A stretch of DNA of 64,000 nt from Pseudanabaena sp. PCC 7367 (GTDB taxonomy: Bacteria; Cyanobacteriota; Cyanobacteriia; Pseudanabaenales; Pseudanabaenaceae). Where the stretch lies: NCBI RefSeq assembly GCF_000317065.1, contig NC_019701.1:1765001-1829000 (forward strand), written 5' to 3'. How positions within the stretch are numbered: the first letter of the stretch is position 1; every line of letters begins with the position of its first letter. Made by a program: the position numbers and the translations under genes. Under the pieces are notes generated by a model. The model searched no databases. It had not been told where the DNA came from and worked only from the letters and a program-made list of their open reading frames with translations. Positions 27,047-36,458 of the stretch are shown one piece after another.

Positions 27047-28039
27047 ATGCCAAACCGCGCCGCCACCATACTTTGCCTATTGCCACCGATCGCTGCCCTG
27101 GCGATTAGCTGCACCACCGATCAATCGAATCCCAGTAACACCAGTGCAAATGATGCCCAACAATCGATCGAGGTTGCCACCGATGCCACACCAACACCAG
27201 CACAATCAGCATCAGGCAACCAGCCAGAAACCCTCACCCCAGGCCAATATTGCTTTGGGGCGGAAAATGAGAACCTGTCTGCTACGGCCCAAATTGATCT
27301 GATGGCCGACAATTTTGTCAGTGGAACAGTCAATGCAACTGTCCACAATGAAGAACTGGGCTATTACACTGCCTATGAACAAATTCTCAACGGTAAGTTA
27401 GATGGTAATCAGCTACCCCTGGACATTACCACCAACATTGAACTAGATACCCAAAACAGTCAGGAAACCTGGACGATTTCTACTGAATCGTTGAGCACAG
27501 GGCGACAAATTTTCGATCGGATCGATTGTGAGCAATTGGCCGAGATCACTAAATCCCCTGAGGATTTCAATGTGCTGACCGCTTCAGCTCAGCTAGCTGC
27601 CGATCGGATTGGCAATGTACAAATCGGCATGACCTTGCCCGAAGCAGAAGCTGCTGCCAAAACTACTTTACTAAAAGCAGTCAATGATCCTAATCAGGAT
27701 TGCTATTTTGTAATTGCCCAAACCTTGCCCACCGAAGTATTATTCATGGTGGTAGACGATCGCATTGCCAGAATTGATATTCCCCGTGGTAGCAAGATTA
27801 AAACTACTCGCGGCATTGGCATCAACAGCACCGAAGAAGCAGTTAAACTGGCTTATTCAGATATTGCCGTGGAACCCCACAAATATACAGCTAGCACTGG
27901 TGGTAAATATATGACCTGGCAACCTCAGGCGGCCAGCAAGCAGAATTATCGACTTGAGTTTGAAACCGATGGCCTGGGCGTTACAGCAATGCGGGCGGGG
28001 CGATTGCCAGAAGTTGGCTATGTGGAGGGTTGCTCTTAG
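27047..28039 (+). CDS. Putative lipoprotein, hypothetical
   Basis: 330 residues. Hydrophobic N-terminus with the lipobox LAISC (Cys at about residue 24), then a Ser/Thr/Ala-rich linker to about residue 65. Two parts follow: a strand-rich domain (YCFGAENENLSATAQIDLM) and, from about residue 185, a domain with IGNVQIGMTLPEAEAAAKTT, reminiscent of small periplasmic domains in which IGMT begins a helix. No function known. Probably anchored in the periplasm. Monocistronic, convergent with the next gene 3 bp away. Confidence 0.6.
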   Translation: MPNRAATILCLLPPIAALAISCTTDQSNPSNTSANDAQQSIEVATDATPTPAQSASGNQPETLTPGQYCFGAENENLSATAQIDLMADNFVSGTVNATVHNEELGYYTAYEQILNGKLDGNQLPLDITTNIELDTQNSQETWTISTESLSTGRQIFDRIDCEQLAEITKSPEDFNVLTASAQLAADRIGNVQIGMTLPEAEAAAKTTLLKAVNDPNQDCYFVIAQTLPTEVLFMVVDDRIARIDIPRGSKIKTTRGIGINSTEEAVKLAYSDIAVEPHKYTASTGGKYMTWQPQAASKQNYRLEFETDGLGVTAMRAGRLPEVGYVEGCS

Positions 28040-28042
28040 GCT

Positions 28043-28474
28043 TTACCAGTAAGCTACCTCGCGCAGAATTTCACGACCACCCTGGGTAACAGTCAAATAA
28101 TCACCCCTGATTGTACGGGACAGAATATAGACCACATCGCCATTAACAGCTTCAAAGTAATCGCCATTCATTTGATAATCACTTAATGGCACCCGAATAC
28201 TATTGCGGGTATTGCTTTTCTGCACACCAACATAATGACTGGGCAGATCGCCACCGCAAATATTTATAAAATAGTTATCGGTCTCAGCCGCCACAAACAT
28301 ACTCTCGCTACTACGGCAGTAGTTATGGCCGAGCTGGGCAATTAATTCAGGTTGGGCGGGGCGATCGCCTATATTTTGTCTCTCAATCTCTCTGGCGATC
28401 GCGGCGTTGCTGAGGTTCAAAGTGGCGATCGTGCTGACTAATGCTATGGCTAAACTCTGCTGAAAGGCTGGCAT
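28043..28474 (-). CDS. Secreted small protein, hypothetical
   Basis: 143 residues with a typical Sec signal peptide ending near NAAIA (about residue 27). The mature part contains LGHNYCRSSESMFVAAETDNYFINICGGD, two Cys that could form a disulfide, and a beta-rich C-terminus (GDYLTVTQGGREILREVAY). Expected to act in the periplasm or outside. Family not recognised. Convergent with the lipoprotein gene. Confidence 0.6.
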   Translation of the reverse strand: MPAFQQSLAIALVSTIATLNLSNAAIAREIERQNIGDRPAQPELIAQLGHNYCRSSESMFVAAETDNYFINICGGDLPSHYVGVQKSNTRNSIRVPLSDYQMNGDYFEAVNGDVVYILSRTIRGDYLTVTQGGREILREVAYW

Positions 28475-28642
28475 TGACTTATTTCCTGATTGATTTTCTT
28501 TCTCGACAATACTTAAATTAGGGCGCTATTTCAAGTTCCCGCTAATATAAAATATATCTAAAATCAAGTATAATGTTTTTAAAGATAAATTGCTATTAAC
28601 CTATAAGTTTATTTATCCTAGTAATATTTGGCCTTGTTGATT

Positions 28643-28972
28643 ATGGCTGAGGAAAACACTGTGATTCCTAAACAAACTACTTCTAATACTTTAAAAGAGA
28701 TAGTTTTGAATATGGCTTTGAAGAAGGCCTATGCTCAGAAATATTCGTATTTGAAGCCCTACGAAAATACAAAGTTTGCAAAACTAGATACGAAAAACTT
28801 ACGTGCCACTTTAGACTACTTTTCTCACTTATATGCAGAAGGGGAGATTAGCCAGAGTGCCCTAGAAGAACTAATAGCATACGCATGTTCTATTTTTATC
28901 GAGACCGAAGTAGAAAGAAGGTTAAACAAAGAAATCAACAAAAGGTTTAAGGACGTACTTGGAGATTTTTAA
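28643..28972 (+). CDS. Small soluble protein in an AT-rich cassette
   Basis: 109 residues from ATG 28643. Helical and charged (ALKKAYAQKYSYL, then LEELIAYACSIFIETEVERRLNKEINKRF). No family recognised. It is the first of three tightly packed small genes. The region is AT-rich, without GCGATCGC words, with many AAA/GAA codons, unlike its neighbours, which suggests import. Its TAA stop shares one base with the ATG of the next gene (TAATG), so translation is probably coupled. Confidence 0.55.
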   Translation: MAEENTVIPKQTTSNTLKEIVLNMALKKAYAQKYSYLKPYENTKFAKLDTKNLRATLDYFSHLYAEGEISQSALEELIAYACSIFIETEVERRLNKEINKRFKDVLGDF

Positions 28973-29160
28973 TGTCTGATAAATCAGAAGAACAGGAAAC
29001 TAACCCAAATAAAGATTCGAGCGATGAAGAGAACGAAGTAGTAGCTGTACCCGAAGTAATTCAGAGACAAGTAGAGAGTGAGTTACCTAAAAAGTTAGAC
29101 AGCTTATGGGGCTTACAATTTCAAATCAGCCTTATGAGTCACCTATTGCTCGTAAAGTAG
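28972..29160 (+). CDS. Small acidic protein, or N-terminal half of a frameshifted gene
   Basis: 62 residues, very acidic at the start (EEQETNPNKDSSDEENE), then VPEVIQRQVESELPKKLDSLWG. It overlaps the next frame (29106-29414) by 55 bp, and a -1 change after position 29090 would join the two into one membrane protein of about 145 residues. It could be a real overlapping gene or the first half of a frame-shifted one. Function unknown. Confidence 0.4.
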   Translation: MSDKSEEQETNPNKDSSDEENEVVAVPEVIQRQVESELPKKLDSLWGLQFQISLMSHLLLVK

Positions 29161-29414
29161 ACAAAGAGCACATTAGTCAGATTATTAACAATGGTGCAAA
29201 AGAAGTAGAATTGCAGGCGGAAACGGATAAAAGGGGTGAGAACACTAAAAGACTTACCATAGGTGCTGTGATTGTGCTTATTGCTATGACCTTCGGGTAT
29301 GCAGGGATTACCAAAGATAAGGAGCTTTCTGCCAAAATTATTGATGTCGGCATAGGCGCTATTGGTGGCTTTGGTGCTGGTTATGCAGTGAGCAAGCAAA
29401 AAGATCAGAAATGA
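29106..29414 (+). CDS. Small membrane protein, possibly C-terminal half of the preceding gene
   Basis: 102 residues: a charged N-terminal helix (VELQAETDKRGENTKR) and two membrane segments (about 50-66 and 76-95, with a GIGAIGGFGAGYAV glycine zipper). The layout of charged helix plus two spans vaguely recalls DUF2335-type small membrane proteins, but I cannot claim membership. The ATG at 29106 has no good ribosome site, which favours coupling to or fusion with the preceding frame. AT-rich, foreign-looking. Confidence 0.45.
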   Translation: MGLTISNQPYESPIARKVDKEHISQIINNGAKEVELQAETDKRGENTKRLTIGAVIVLIAMTFGYAGITKDKELSAKIIDVGIGAIGGFGAGYAVSKQKDQK

Positions 29415-29460
29415 TCTAGCTTTGCAAATCTCCCAGATTTACGATCGCACTTAATCACAA

Positions 29461-32139
29461 TTAAACAGTAGTAAAAGGCTGCTTATAGCGGCTGGGCAAC
29501 TCCACCGTAAACGTCGATCCCTGGCCAGGAGTGCTAGCTAAGCTAATCTCGCCGCCCATCATATGTACCAGTTGTTCAGTAATCGCCAAGCCCAGACCAG
29601 TACCGCCGTGCCTGCGAGTGGAGGATTGATCAACCTGGCGGAACTGTTCAAAAATAGTGCGTTGGTGTTCAGCATCAATACCAATCCCCGTATCACACAC
29701 ATCAATGATCACAGGCGGTTGCCGATCGAGCTTATTACTATCAGCCTGGTTCAAATGTTCGATATGGTCTAACTCAACCGAGCTTTGGTGAATGAATTGG
29801 CCATCCCGATCGTCTTCACTATTGGCGATCGGCTCCGGTTGGCTATAGTGCAAAACCACCTTCACATCACCGTGATCGGTAAATTTAATTGCATTGGAAA
29901 CCAGATTAGTGATCACCTGCCGCACCCGCACCGGATCATGGTAAATGGTGCAGCGACCAATTTGATTATTAAAAAAGAAGTTTAGCCCCTTATTACTGGC
30001 CAATGGCTGCAAGCTATCGCAGGTATGTTGAATCAGTTCGTCAAGGTGGAAAAACTCCGGACTGGCCTCCATTCGTCCAGCCTCAATCTTAGATAGATCA
30101 AGAATATCGTTAATCAGTTCTAGCAAGCTTTTGCCATTACGCAAAATCCGCTCCAGCATATCCTGTTGATTCTCGGACAGGGAATCGCGGCGCTGGCGCA
30201 GTAACACCTGGGAAAAACCAATGATCGCATTCATCGGCGTGCGTAGCTCATGGCTCATATTGGCCAAGAACTGACTTTTGAGCTGGGTAGCTTCGAGCAA
30301 TTGGGCATTTTGGGCTTCAATTTGATTGATCAACTGGGCATTACCGATCGCAATTGCCGCCTGTACCCCAAACGAAGCCAACAGATTAATATCTTCCCGT
30401 GAGATCGCATCGGCAATTTCCGTATTGGCGATCGCCAGCACCCCTAGTCGTCCCGATCGGCTCGATTCGATTGGCACACACAACGCACTCTTGACCGCTA
30501 GATTATCCACGAGGCTAGCTTCTCCGGATCTAATTTCTTCGGGGATGCCTTCTTTGAAGACCCTGAGCAATAAATTATCTTGCTCCAGGCTGAAGTTAGC
30601 ATCGGTAGCAAACTGATCTGGCAAACCTTTGGTGGCTGAAAACACCAGCCGATCGTCTTCGTAGAGTGCCAGGATGCATAGTTCTGCCCAGGCGATCGCA
30701 TCACAGGTAGCTTCAACGGTCGATTCTAGTAAAATGTTGAGATCCTGCAATTGCTGGTTAATCAAATTGGTCAACCGCTGCAAGATGCTCATGCGTTTTT
30801 GCTGCTCGATCATGATCCGGTTTGTTTCCTGGATCACCTTCTCGCGGTAGCGTTCGGAAGTGACATCGCGCAGAATCATCACACTACCAATTAGCTCAGC
30901 ACCCATCCCCACCAGGGGTGCTGCTTTGGTGCTAAGAATTACTTCGCTACCATCGGGCTGTCTGAGCACAATTTGATCCTCGGTTACTTCACCCGTGGCC
31001 ATGGCTCGAAAAATGACCAGATCAGATAAGTCCAAGGGATTAGCCTCTGGATCGCGGATGTCAAATTGTTCAATAATTTCGGCCATTGATTTCGCCACCA
31101 CCGGCGACGATTGGCCACTGCTACTAGCTTCTCCTTCGGCTGTTGCTATAACTGAGAGCATGGCGCGGCCGGCTGAATTAATTTTTAAGATCCGCCCCGC
31201 CGGATCACTGAGCACAATCCCATCGGCTAATTGCTCAAACAAAGTGGTCAGTTCTTCGCGCTGCATGGCGATCGTCTGCACACTCTGGGCATTGCTCACT
31301 GCTGTGGCCAAGCGGCGATCGACGGATTTTAGAAAGTTGCGATTTTGAGCCGTAAGGGGTGTGAGGCTACCTAAAAACAGCACCCCGACGAGATTTTTTT
31401 TGAGTACCAGCGGCCAAGCGGAAAGACTTTGCGGCAGCAGATCGCCAGCGGGCGTTTTATATACCAAGGGTTGGCCGGTTAGCTCATTACCTTCCCAGAT
31501 AATAGTCTCACCGGATTTCGCTGCCTGCCCCACCAAGCCTTCACCCAAATGGATCGTGGTGGGGGTTTGTTTAGGATTACTGCCCCATTCAGCACTCAGC
31601 AACAGGCGATCGCCATGCCACAAATAAATACTACCGAGTTGGGCATGGGTTAGCTGACAAACCTTTTCTAAGCTGCCACGAATCAATTTCGTAATATCAG
31701 TAGTGTTGACCAGAACTTCATCCAATGATTGCAAACCAAACTGAATATCACGCGCTTCTAGTTTGGCAGTCTTAGCCTCTAATTGGGTGGCCATGCGGTT
31801 AAAGACCGTGGCAAACTCACCCAGTTCGTCATTACGTTCAACGGTGGAGCGCACTGACAAATCACCCGCAGTCAAAGCTTCTGCCACCCGTGACAACTCC
31901 GCCAGAGTAGGTTGAATACTCCGCACGATCGACAAACCCACAAATATACCTGCTCCCAACCCCATTAATAGGGCTGCCACAGCGATCCAGGTGGCCACCT
32001 GCTGAAACTCCGGTGTGCCCTGATGCACATGAAACAGCAGTAACACTGCCGCCGTGGTCAGTAAAATAATGCTGGTAAAAAGACCTGCTAATACTCGCCT
32101 GACTAGGCTTTGCCTTCTTGGTAATGCCACATTGGCCAT
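29461..32139 (-). CDS. Sensor histidine kinase (HAMP-GAF-PAS-GAF-HisKA-HATPase)
   Basis: 892 residues. Two membrane segments (about 17-36 and 47-70), HAMP (about 72-123, VERNDELGEFATVFNRMA), GAF (about 145-290), PAS (about 300-435, DGIVLSDPAGRILKINSAGRAML), second GAF (about 455-600), HisKA with [20 protein letters not shown] and phosphoacceptor His630, and HATPase with LVSNAIKFTDHG, DTGIGID and GTGLGLAI. Orthodox architecture without a receiver, so it must signal to a separate regulator, which is not adjacent. The signal sensed is unknown. The periplasmic loop is very short, so sensing is probably cytosolic through the GAF/PAS domains. Confidence 0.92.
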   Translation of the reverse strand: MANVALPRRQSLVRRVLAGLFTSIILLTTAAVLLLFHVHQGTPEFQQVATWIAVAALLMGLGAGIFVGLSIVRSIQPTLAELSRVAEALTAGDLSVRSTVERNDELGEFATVFNRMATQLEAKTAKLEARDIQFGLQSLDEVLVNTTDITKLIRGSLEKVCQLTHAQLGSIYLWHGDRLLLSAEWGSNPKQTPTTIHLGEGLVGQAAKSGETIIWEGNELTGQPLVYKTPAGDLLPQSLSAWPLVLKKNLVGVLFLGSLTPLTAQNRNFLKSVDRRLATAVSNAQSVQTIAMQREELTTLFEQLADGIVLSDPAGRILKINSAGRAMLSVIATAEGEASSSGQSSPVVAKSMAEIIEQFDIRDPEANPLDLSDLVIFRAMATGEVTEDQIVLRQPDGSEVILSTKAAPLVGMGAELIGSVMILRDVTSERYREKVIQETNRIMIEQQKRMSILQRLTNLINQQLQDLNILLESTVEATCDAIAWAELCILALYEDDRLVFSATKGLPDQFATDANFSLEQDNLLLRVFKEGIPEEIRSGEASLVDNLAVKSALCVPIESSRSGRLGVLAIANTEIADAISREDINLLASFGVQAAIAIGNAQLINQIEAQNAQLLEATQLKSQFLANMSHELRTPMNAIIGFSQVLLRQRRDSLSENQQDMLERILRNGKSLLELINDILDLSKIEAGRMEASPEFFHLDELIQHTCDSLQPLASNKGLNFFFNNQIGRCTIYHDPVRVRQVITNLVSNAIKFTDHGDVKVVLHYSQPEPIANSEDDRDGQFIHQSSVELDHIEHLNQADSNKLDRQPPVIIDVCDTGIGIDAEHQRTIFEQFRQVDQSSTRRHGGTGLGLAITEQLVHMMGGEISLASTPGQGSTFTVELPSRYKQPFTTV

Positions 32140-32334
32140 AGTCGATAAATTAATAATTGATCCGATGGACTAGATATTTGACAAATTCGGCGATCGTCAC
32201 CATTGCGTAGCATCAACTAGCCCATATATATAAATACTTACAATTTGCACTTCTGATTAAAAGATTACTATTGATTAAAAATTTGCACTTCTACCCTAAG
32301 TTGCCAATTATGGGCTAGCTCTAATATGAACCAG

Positions 32335-32360
32335 TTCTGATTAAGTATTCTGATTAAGTA
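32335..32360. repeat. 13-bp perfect tandem duplicate abutting a stop codon
   Basis: TTCTGATTAAGTA occurs twice in a row and ends exactly where the CopD-like gene's stop codon begins (minus strand). A second pair of ATTTGCACTTCT copies lies about 60-100 bp further downstream of the gene. Confidence 0.75.
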
Positions 32361-32807
32361 TTAAGTCAACCCACCCAATCGAATACCAGCCCCCACAATT
32401 ACAAACGCAACGGCCAGGGTAGCCACGGCAGCGATATGTAAACCTAAAGCAGTCAGATTCTGTTTGGATAATCTGGGCATAATCCAGAAACGAGCATGGA
32501 CAGCCAGGGCGATCGTGGCAAGTAGTAGCCCCAATTTAATTGCTATGTATGTAGATAAAAAAGACTCGAATTTCAATAAATCCTGAACACCAGGTAAGTA
32601 GATCCAAGCTAAACCAATGCCTGTAAGTACCTGGATCGCCAATGCCACCAATCCCATCGTTTCAAAATTCTCTTCAAAGTTTTTAATTAGATCGGGGTCT
32701 TGTTGGTTCAAGGCTTTTGGTAAGACGGCGATCGCTAACACTAAATGCCCACCAGCCCAAACTGTGGCTCCAAGGGCATGTAAAACAACCAAAATTTTGA
32801 ATATCAT
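32361..32807 (-). CDS. CopD-family membrane protein
   Basis: 148 residues from ATG 32807; a TTG at 32849 would add 14 polar residues. Four membrane spans. HALGATVWAGGHLVLAIAVLP near the N-terminus and a His in LAVHARFWIMPRL are typical of the CopD (copper resistance D)/YqjN-like membrane family, with His in helices as possible metal or heme ligands. Copper transport is a family-level guess. Monocistronic. Confidence 0.7.
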   Translation of the reverse strand: MIFKILVVLHALGATVWAGGHLVLAIAVLPKALNQQDPDLIKNFEENFETMGLVALAIQVLTGIGLAWIYLPGVQDLLKFESFLSTYIAIKLGLLLATIALAVHARFWIMPRLSKQNLTALGLHIAAVATLAVAFVIVGAGIRLGGLT

Positions 32808-32849
32808 TACGCTGATAATTTTTCCGTACTTGTTTTTATTTTTGATCAA

Positions 32850-33230
32850 AAAGTTAAAGCTTAAACCCAGTCCCTCAGCAAATTCTCTGAGCTTTTAAGT
32901 TCATTAGTTCATTGACGATGTAAGCATAATCCCGGCCTCAATCTACCGCGATTGCACACAAATTCATTAAAGTTCCTTTAAGGAGCTTGACAAAGCGATT
33001 ACAATACAACACCGATAGCAATATTAAATTGCGATCGCCCTGGGCTTGACTTAATCGATCGATTCAATAATTAGGCCTTACCTGATTCAGGGCAGTTAAT
33101 CTTAGATTTGATTTGAGACGCAACGCCAATATTTAACCTCCTGATTCAAGTTTTTTTGTTTTTACTTTCGTTCAATTATTCAATCAATTTATTTAGATCC
33201 TAGAATTATTGGTGCAATCACAAACTAGCA
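32850..33230. other. 381-bp divergent intergenic region
   Basis: No gene or strong structure seen. AT-rich with T-tracts at 33151-33162; presumably holds divergent promoters for the CopD-like and SH3 genes. Confidence 0.4.
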
Positions 33231-33671
33231 ATGAGAATCCCCGAAGTTGCCAAATCTGGTATTAGCCTAGCCTTCAGCATTGGTGTCATCGCCGCGATCG
33301 GCATGGCTACTTGGCGTTATGTGGTCATTCCCTATCGCGCTATTCCCGCAAAACCTGTTTTTTCCAATGACAATGCCCCAGCACCAACAGTTGAAAGCCC
33401 GATCGTAGAAATTGTTAGCCCCGACCCACCACAGCCCCAAGCATCTGCCACGCCAGAGGAAAAAGTCCTGTATCAGGGCACCGTCAATGCTGGTATTGGA
33501 TTGGTATTACGAGCAGAGCCAACCCAGGGCAGCGGGCGTGTTGGTGGCGCTGATTACAATGCCACGGTGTCAATTTTAAAAGAAAGTGACGATCTCGAAT
33601 GGATTTATATTCGCCAGGACAGCACCAGCGAAGAAGGCTGGGTTAGATCTGGCAATATCACGCCATTATAG
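33231..33671 (+). CDS. Membrane-anchored SH3-domain protein
   Basis: 146 residues. One N-terminal membrane segment or uncleaved signal (about 10-30), a Pro/Ala-rich linker (about 40-80) and a bacterial SH3-like domain in the last 65 residues (GLVLRAEPTQGSGRVGGADYNATV, WVRSGNITPL). Such SH3b domains often bind cell-wall peptides. It lies 104 bp before obg on the same strand but is probably separate in function. Periplasmic orientation is inferred. Confidence 0.7.
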   Translation: MRIPEVAKSGISLAFSIGVIAAIGMATWRYVVIPYRAIPAKPVFSNDNAPAPTVESPIVEIVSPDPPQPQASATPEEKVLYQGTVNAGIGLVLRAEPTQGSGRVGGADYNATVSILKESDDLEWIYIRQDSTSEEGWVRSGNITPL

Positions 33672-33775
33672 AAAGCTTAAATTGGGGTTAGGATGGAAGT
33701 TGAGAAACTAATCTTAATCATCCATATCATCCATCTTAGCCACAAGGGCAAAGCGCAGGGCGCTAGTTAGAGCAA

Positions 33776-34984
33776 ATGCAATTTATCGATCGGGTTGAAA
33801 TTAACGTTGTAGCAGGCAAAGGCGGTGATGGCATTGTCGCTTTCCGCCGCGAAAAGTTTGTGCCCGCCGGTGGCCCTGCTGGGGGAAATGGTGGGGATGG
33901 CGGCTCGGTGATTCTGGAGGCCACTGACGACCTGCAAACCCTGCTCGATCTGAAATTTGAGCATGTGTTCAAGGCCGATAATGGCAAACGGGGTGGGCGT
34001 AAAAATATGACCGGGGCAAGGGGCAGCGATCGGCTGATCAAAGTACCCTGCGGCACGATCGTGATTAATACTGAAACTGAGGCGATCGTGGGTGATCTGG
34101 TTGAGCCACGCCAGCAATTAGTGGTTGCCAAAGGTGGTAAGGGTGGCCTTGGCAATCGTTTTTTCCTCAGCAATCGCAATCGCGCTCCCGAACACTCGCT
34201 GCCAGGTCTGGAGGGGGAAGAGTTTAGCCTCCGCCTGGAATTAAAGCTGATCGCCGCCGTAGGTATTATTGGCCTCCCCAATGCGGGTAAATCTACTTTG
34301 ATTTCGGTGTTGTCCTCCGCTCGTCCCAAGGTGGCCAATTATCCCTTTACTACCCTGGTGCCCAACCTCGGTGTAGTGGCCAAGCCTTCCGGCGATGGGG
34401 TCGTATTTGCGGATATTCCGGGCCTGATTGAAGGCGCGCACATGGGGATTGGGTTGGGTCATGATTTCCTGCGCCATGTGGAACGTACCAGGCTGTTAAT
34501 TCATCTGGTGGATATTACCAGCGAGCAACCATTGGTGGACTATGAAACAATCCAAGCAGAGCTGAATGCCTATGGCCATAGTTTGCCGAACAAGCCGCAG
34601 ATTTTGGTATTAAATAAGCTAGATGCGGTTGATGATGACTACGTTGCCGAAATTACTAATCAATTCAAACAAGCCATAAACATTGAGCCAATCTTGATCT
34701 CTGCTGTCACTAAGCAAGGTCTCGATCGACTATTGCAACAGGTGTGGCCGCAGTTGGCAGAGTTAGAGGAGGCAGCACGACTAGAAAAACTCGATCCCAG
34801 CAAAGCATTAAATCCAGCATTAAATCCAGAAGCATCAAGTAATATATCGGATTTTGATTTGGGAGCTGATAACGAATTATCTGGCAATGAATTAAATGAT
34901 GGATCAAGCAATCGCCCTGATCACAGTGATCACATTGATCAATCAGAGCTAGAAAATTCTGCCTTAGAAAACGCTGGTTTGTAG
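33776..34984 (+). CDS. obg: GTPase Obg/CgtA
   Basis: 402 residues. The N-terminal glycine-rich Obg fold (GKGGDGIVAFRREKFVPAGGP, GGNGGDGGSV) is followed by the G domain: G1 GLPNAGKS (about 165-172), switch II DIPGLIEGAHMGIGLGHDFL, G4 NKLD and G5 SAV. The C-terminal 70 residues are acidic, low-complexity, variable in this family. Obg binds the large ribosomal subunit and links GTP levels to ribosome maturation and stress response. It is an essential, resident gene. The long antisense frame is an artefact of its GC-rich N-terminus. Confidence 0.96.
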   Translation: MQFIDRVEINVVAGKGGDGIVAFRREKFVPAGGPAGGNGGDGGSVILEATDDLQTLLDLKFEHVFKADNGKRGGRKNMTGARGSDRLIKVPCGTIVINTETEAIVGDLVEPRQQLVVAKGGKGGLGNRFFLSNRNRAPEHSLPGLEGEEFSLRLELKLIAAVGIIGLPNAGKSTLISVLSSARPKVANYPFTTLVPNLGVVAKPSGDGVVFADIPGLIEGAHMGIGLGHDFLRHVERTRLLIHLVDITSEQPLVDYETIQAELNAYGHSLPNKPQILVLNKLDAVDDDYVAEITNQFKQAINIEPILISAVTKQGLDRLLQQVWPQLAELEEAARLEKLDPSKALNPALNPEASSNISDFDLGADNELSGNELNDGSSNRPDHSDHIDQSELENSALENAGL

Positions 34985-35197
34985 AGCGTCTTGCCCACTT
35001 TAGGCTAAGCTGTTCACCTACTACCAAGTACAATTACTCATCAAGTAGTTTTGTTTTGTTTTCTTTGATCAAGCCCAGCCTAATCACCACAAACTATATA
35101 ATTCATGCTAAGGGGAACTAAAGATGATTGCGGATTAATTAGTATCAGAGTCGGGAAGTATTTTGGCATTTAGTCATAGCGGAGAGACGTTTTTGCA

Positions 35198-35632
35198 ATG
35201 AAAACCAAGATCGGACTTAATTCCTTTAAATCACTACTGTTGGCCGGGGATATGCAAGCAGCAATCACGGCATTGGAGGACAGCGATCGCCTTTGCTCAG
35301 GTAAGTATAAGCGCAGCGATTGCATTGAAATTGTGAGCAGTTATGGCCTCATTTTGCTGTTGCAGCTAGTTTTGCAAATTGCGACCGAAAAGGTGAGCTG
35401 TGCTGGTGAAGTCAACCTGAGAATTGCCACGCTGGCGATTCAGCGCAAAATGGTAGAGGCAGAACTATTAGATCGCAAAAAACTCAAGGCCGCACTCGCC
35501 AGTGTTTATACTGAGGCGCTAGCCCTGGCCAAGCGGGAACTAGAGCAGGATGGCTATGATACAGCGCAGCTAATCCCCAATCTCGATCGAGAAGCAATTT
35601 TACTCCAGGCGATCGCTTTAGTCTTTGCCTAA
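35198..35632 (+). CDS. Conserved hypothetical helical protein
   Basis: 144 residues, soluble and entirely helical (SFKSLLLAGDMQAAITALE, SYGLILLLQLVLQIA, DRKKLKAALASVYTEALALAKREL). A GGAGAG ribosome site lies 12 bp upstream of the ATG. No family recognised. HIP1 words in and around the gene fit a resident gene. Confidence 0.55.
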   Translation: MKTKIGLNSFKSLLLAGDMQAAITALEDSDRLCSGKYKRSDCIEIVSSYGLILLLQLVLQIATEKVSCAGEVNLRIATLAIQRKMVEAELLDRKKLKAALASVYTEALALAKRELEQDGYDTAQLIPNLDREAILLQAIALVFA

Positions 35633-35666
35633 TTAATACAACTAGTTATCCATACCTGAGATCGGG

Positions 35667-36353
35667 CTAGGTAGCCGCAATTAACGCCACCGCCTCCGCC
35701 AAGTTATTAACAATCTTTTCCGGTTGATTCAGCTCCAAGCGCTCCTGACTGCGAATACCACTGAGCACACCGATCGTATAGATACCGTGGGTTTTACCGG
35801 CAATGATATCCGCCTCTGTATCACCCACCATCCACTGCGATGTGGCCTGGGGCAAAGTTTTTAGAGCATTGGCCATCGATCGGGTTTTGTCCTGCACATC
35901 CTGGGTTTTGACATAATCATTGGCCAGACAAAATCGCCGCTCTGGTGGGAAAAACCGCCCCAAATCATAGGCTTCGATCGCTGGATCTAACTCACATACC
36001 CGCCGCATCGTCATTACGGCTAGTTCTAACCCCTCTGCCTGGGCTTGTTCCAGGGCAGCGATCGCCATTTCATTGAGCCGATCGTATTTGAAATAGGGCT
36101 CAGTATGTACGGTATTGCGGCGCAGCTTGGCAAAGCGTTCCGGCTGACTATACTCAGTCAAACCAGATTTGAGCGCGATCTCAGTTTCGGGAATTTGCGA
36201 TCGCTTGCAATGCCAAAACTCCGCTTTGGTTAGGGTATTTACAAGCTGGTTGGGTAACTTAATCCGCGCCAAACAATACAAATACACCTGATAATAACGC
36301 TCCGACACATCCATAATCGGCCCGTCGAAATCGGTAAACAATCGCCTAATCAT
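35667..36353 (-). CDS. HAD-superfamily hydrolase
   Basis: About 228 residues. Motif I FTDFDGPIMDV (nucleophile Asp), motif II LAVMTMRR (Thr), motif III Lys near NDYVKTQDV, motif IV MVGDTEADIIAGKTHG. A helical cap sits between motifs I and II, as in subclass I phosphatases such as phosphoglycolate phosphatase. Substrate unknown. ATG 36353 is chosen over a TTG one codon upstream. Downstream of recA on the same strand but separated by about 105 bp. Confidence 0.8.
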   Translation of the reverse strand: MIRRLFTDFDGPIMDVSERYYQVYLYCLARIKLPNQLVNTLTKAEFWHCKRSQIPETEIALKSGLTEYSQPERFAKLRRNTVHTEPYFKYDRLNEMAIAALEQAQAEGLELAVMTMRRVCELDPAIEAYDLGRFFPPERRFCLANDYVKTQDVQDKTRSMANALKTLPQATSQWMVGDTEADIIAGKTHGIYTIGVLSGIRSQERLELNQPEKIVNNLAEAVALIAAT

Positions 36354-36458
36354 CAATTAACCTAATCGCCACTCGCTAATTTAAATTTAATTAATTTCCA
36401 GTGTAGGCTTGAACGTCACAGATTGGCGCGATGATGCTTTTTCAAAAGATCTGTTTGC

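Noticed and set aside
33763-34338. Long minus-strand open frame (191 codons) inside obg
   Set aside because: Antisense shadow of the glycine-rich Obg N-terminus; low-complexity Ser/Arg/Pro translation without motifs.
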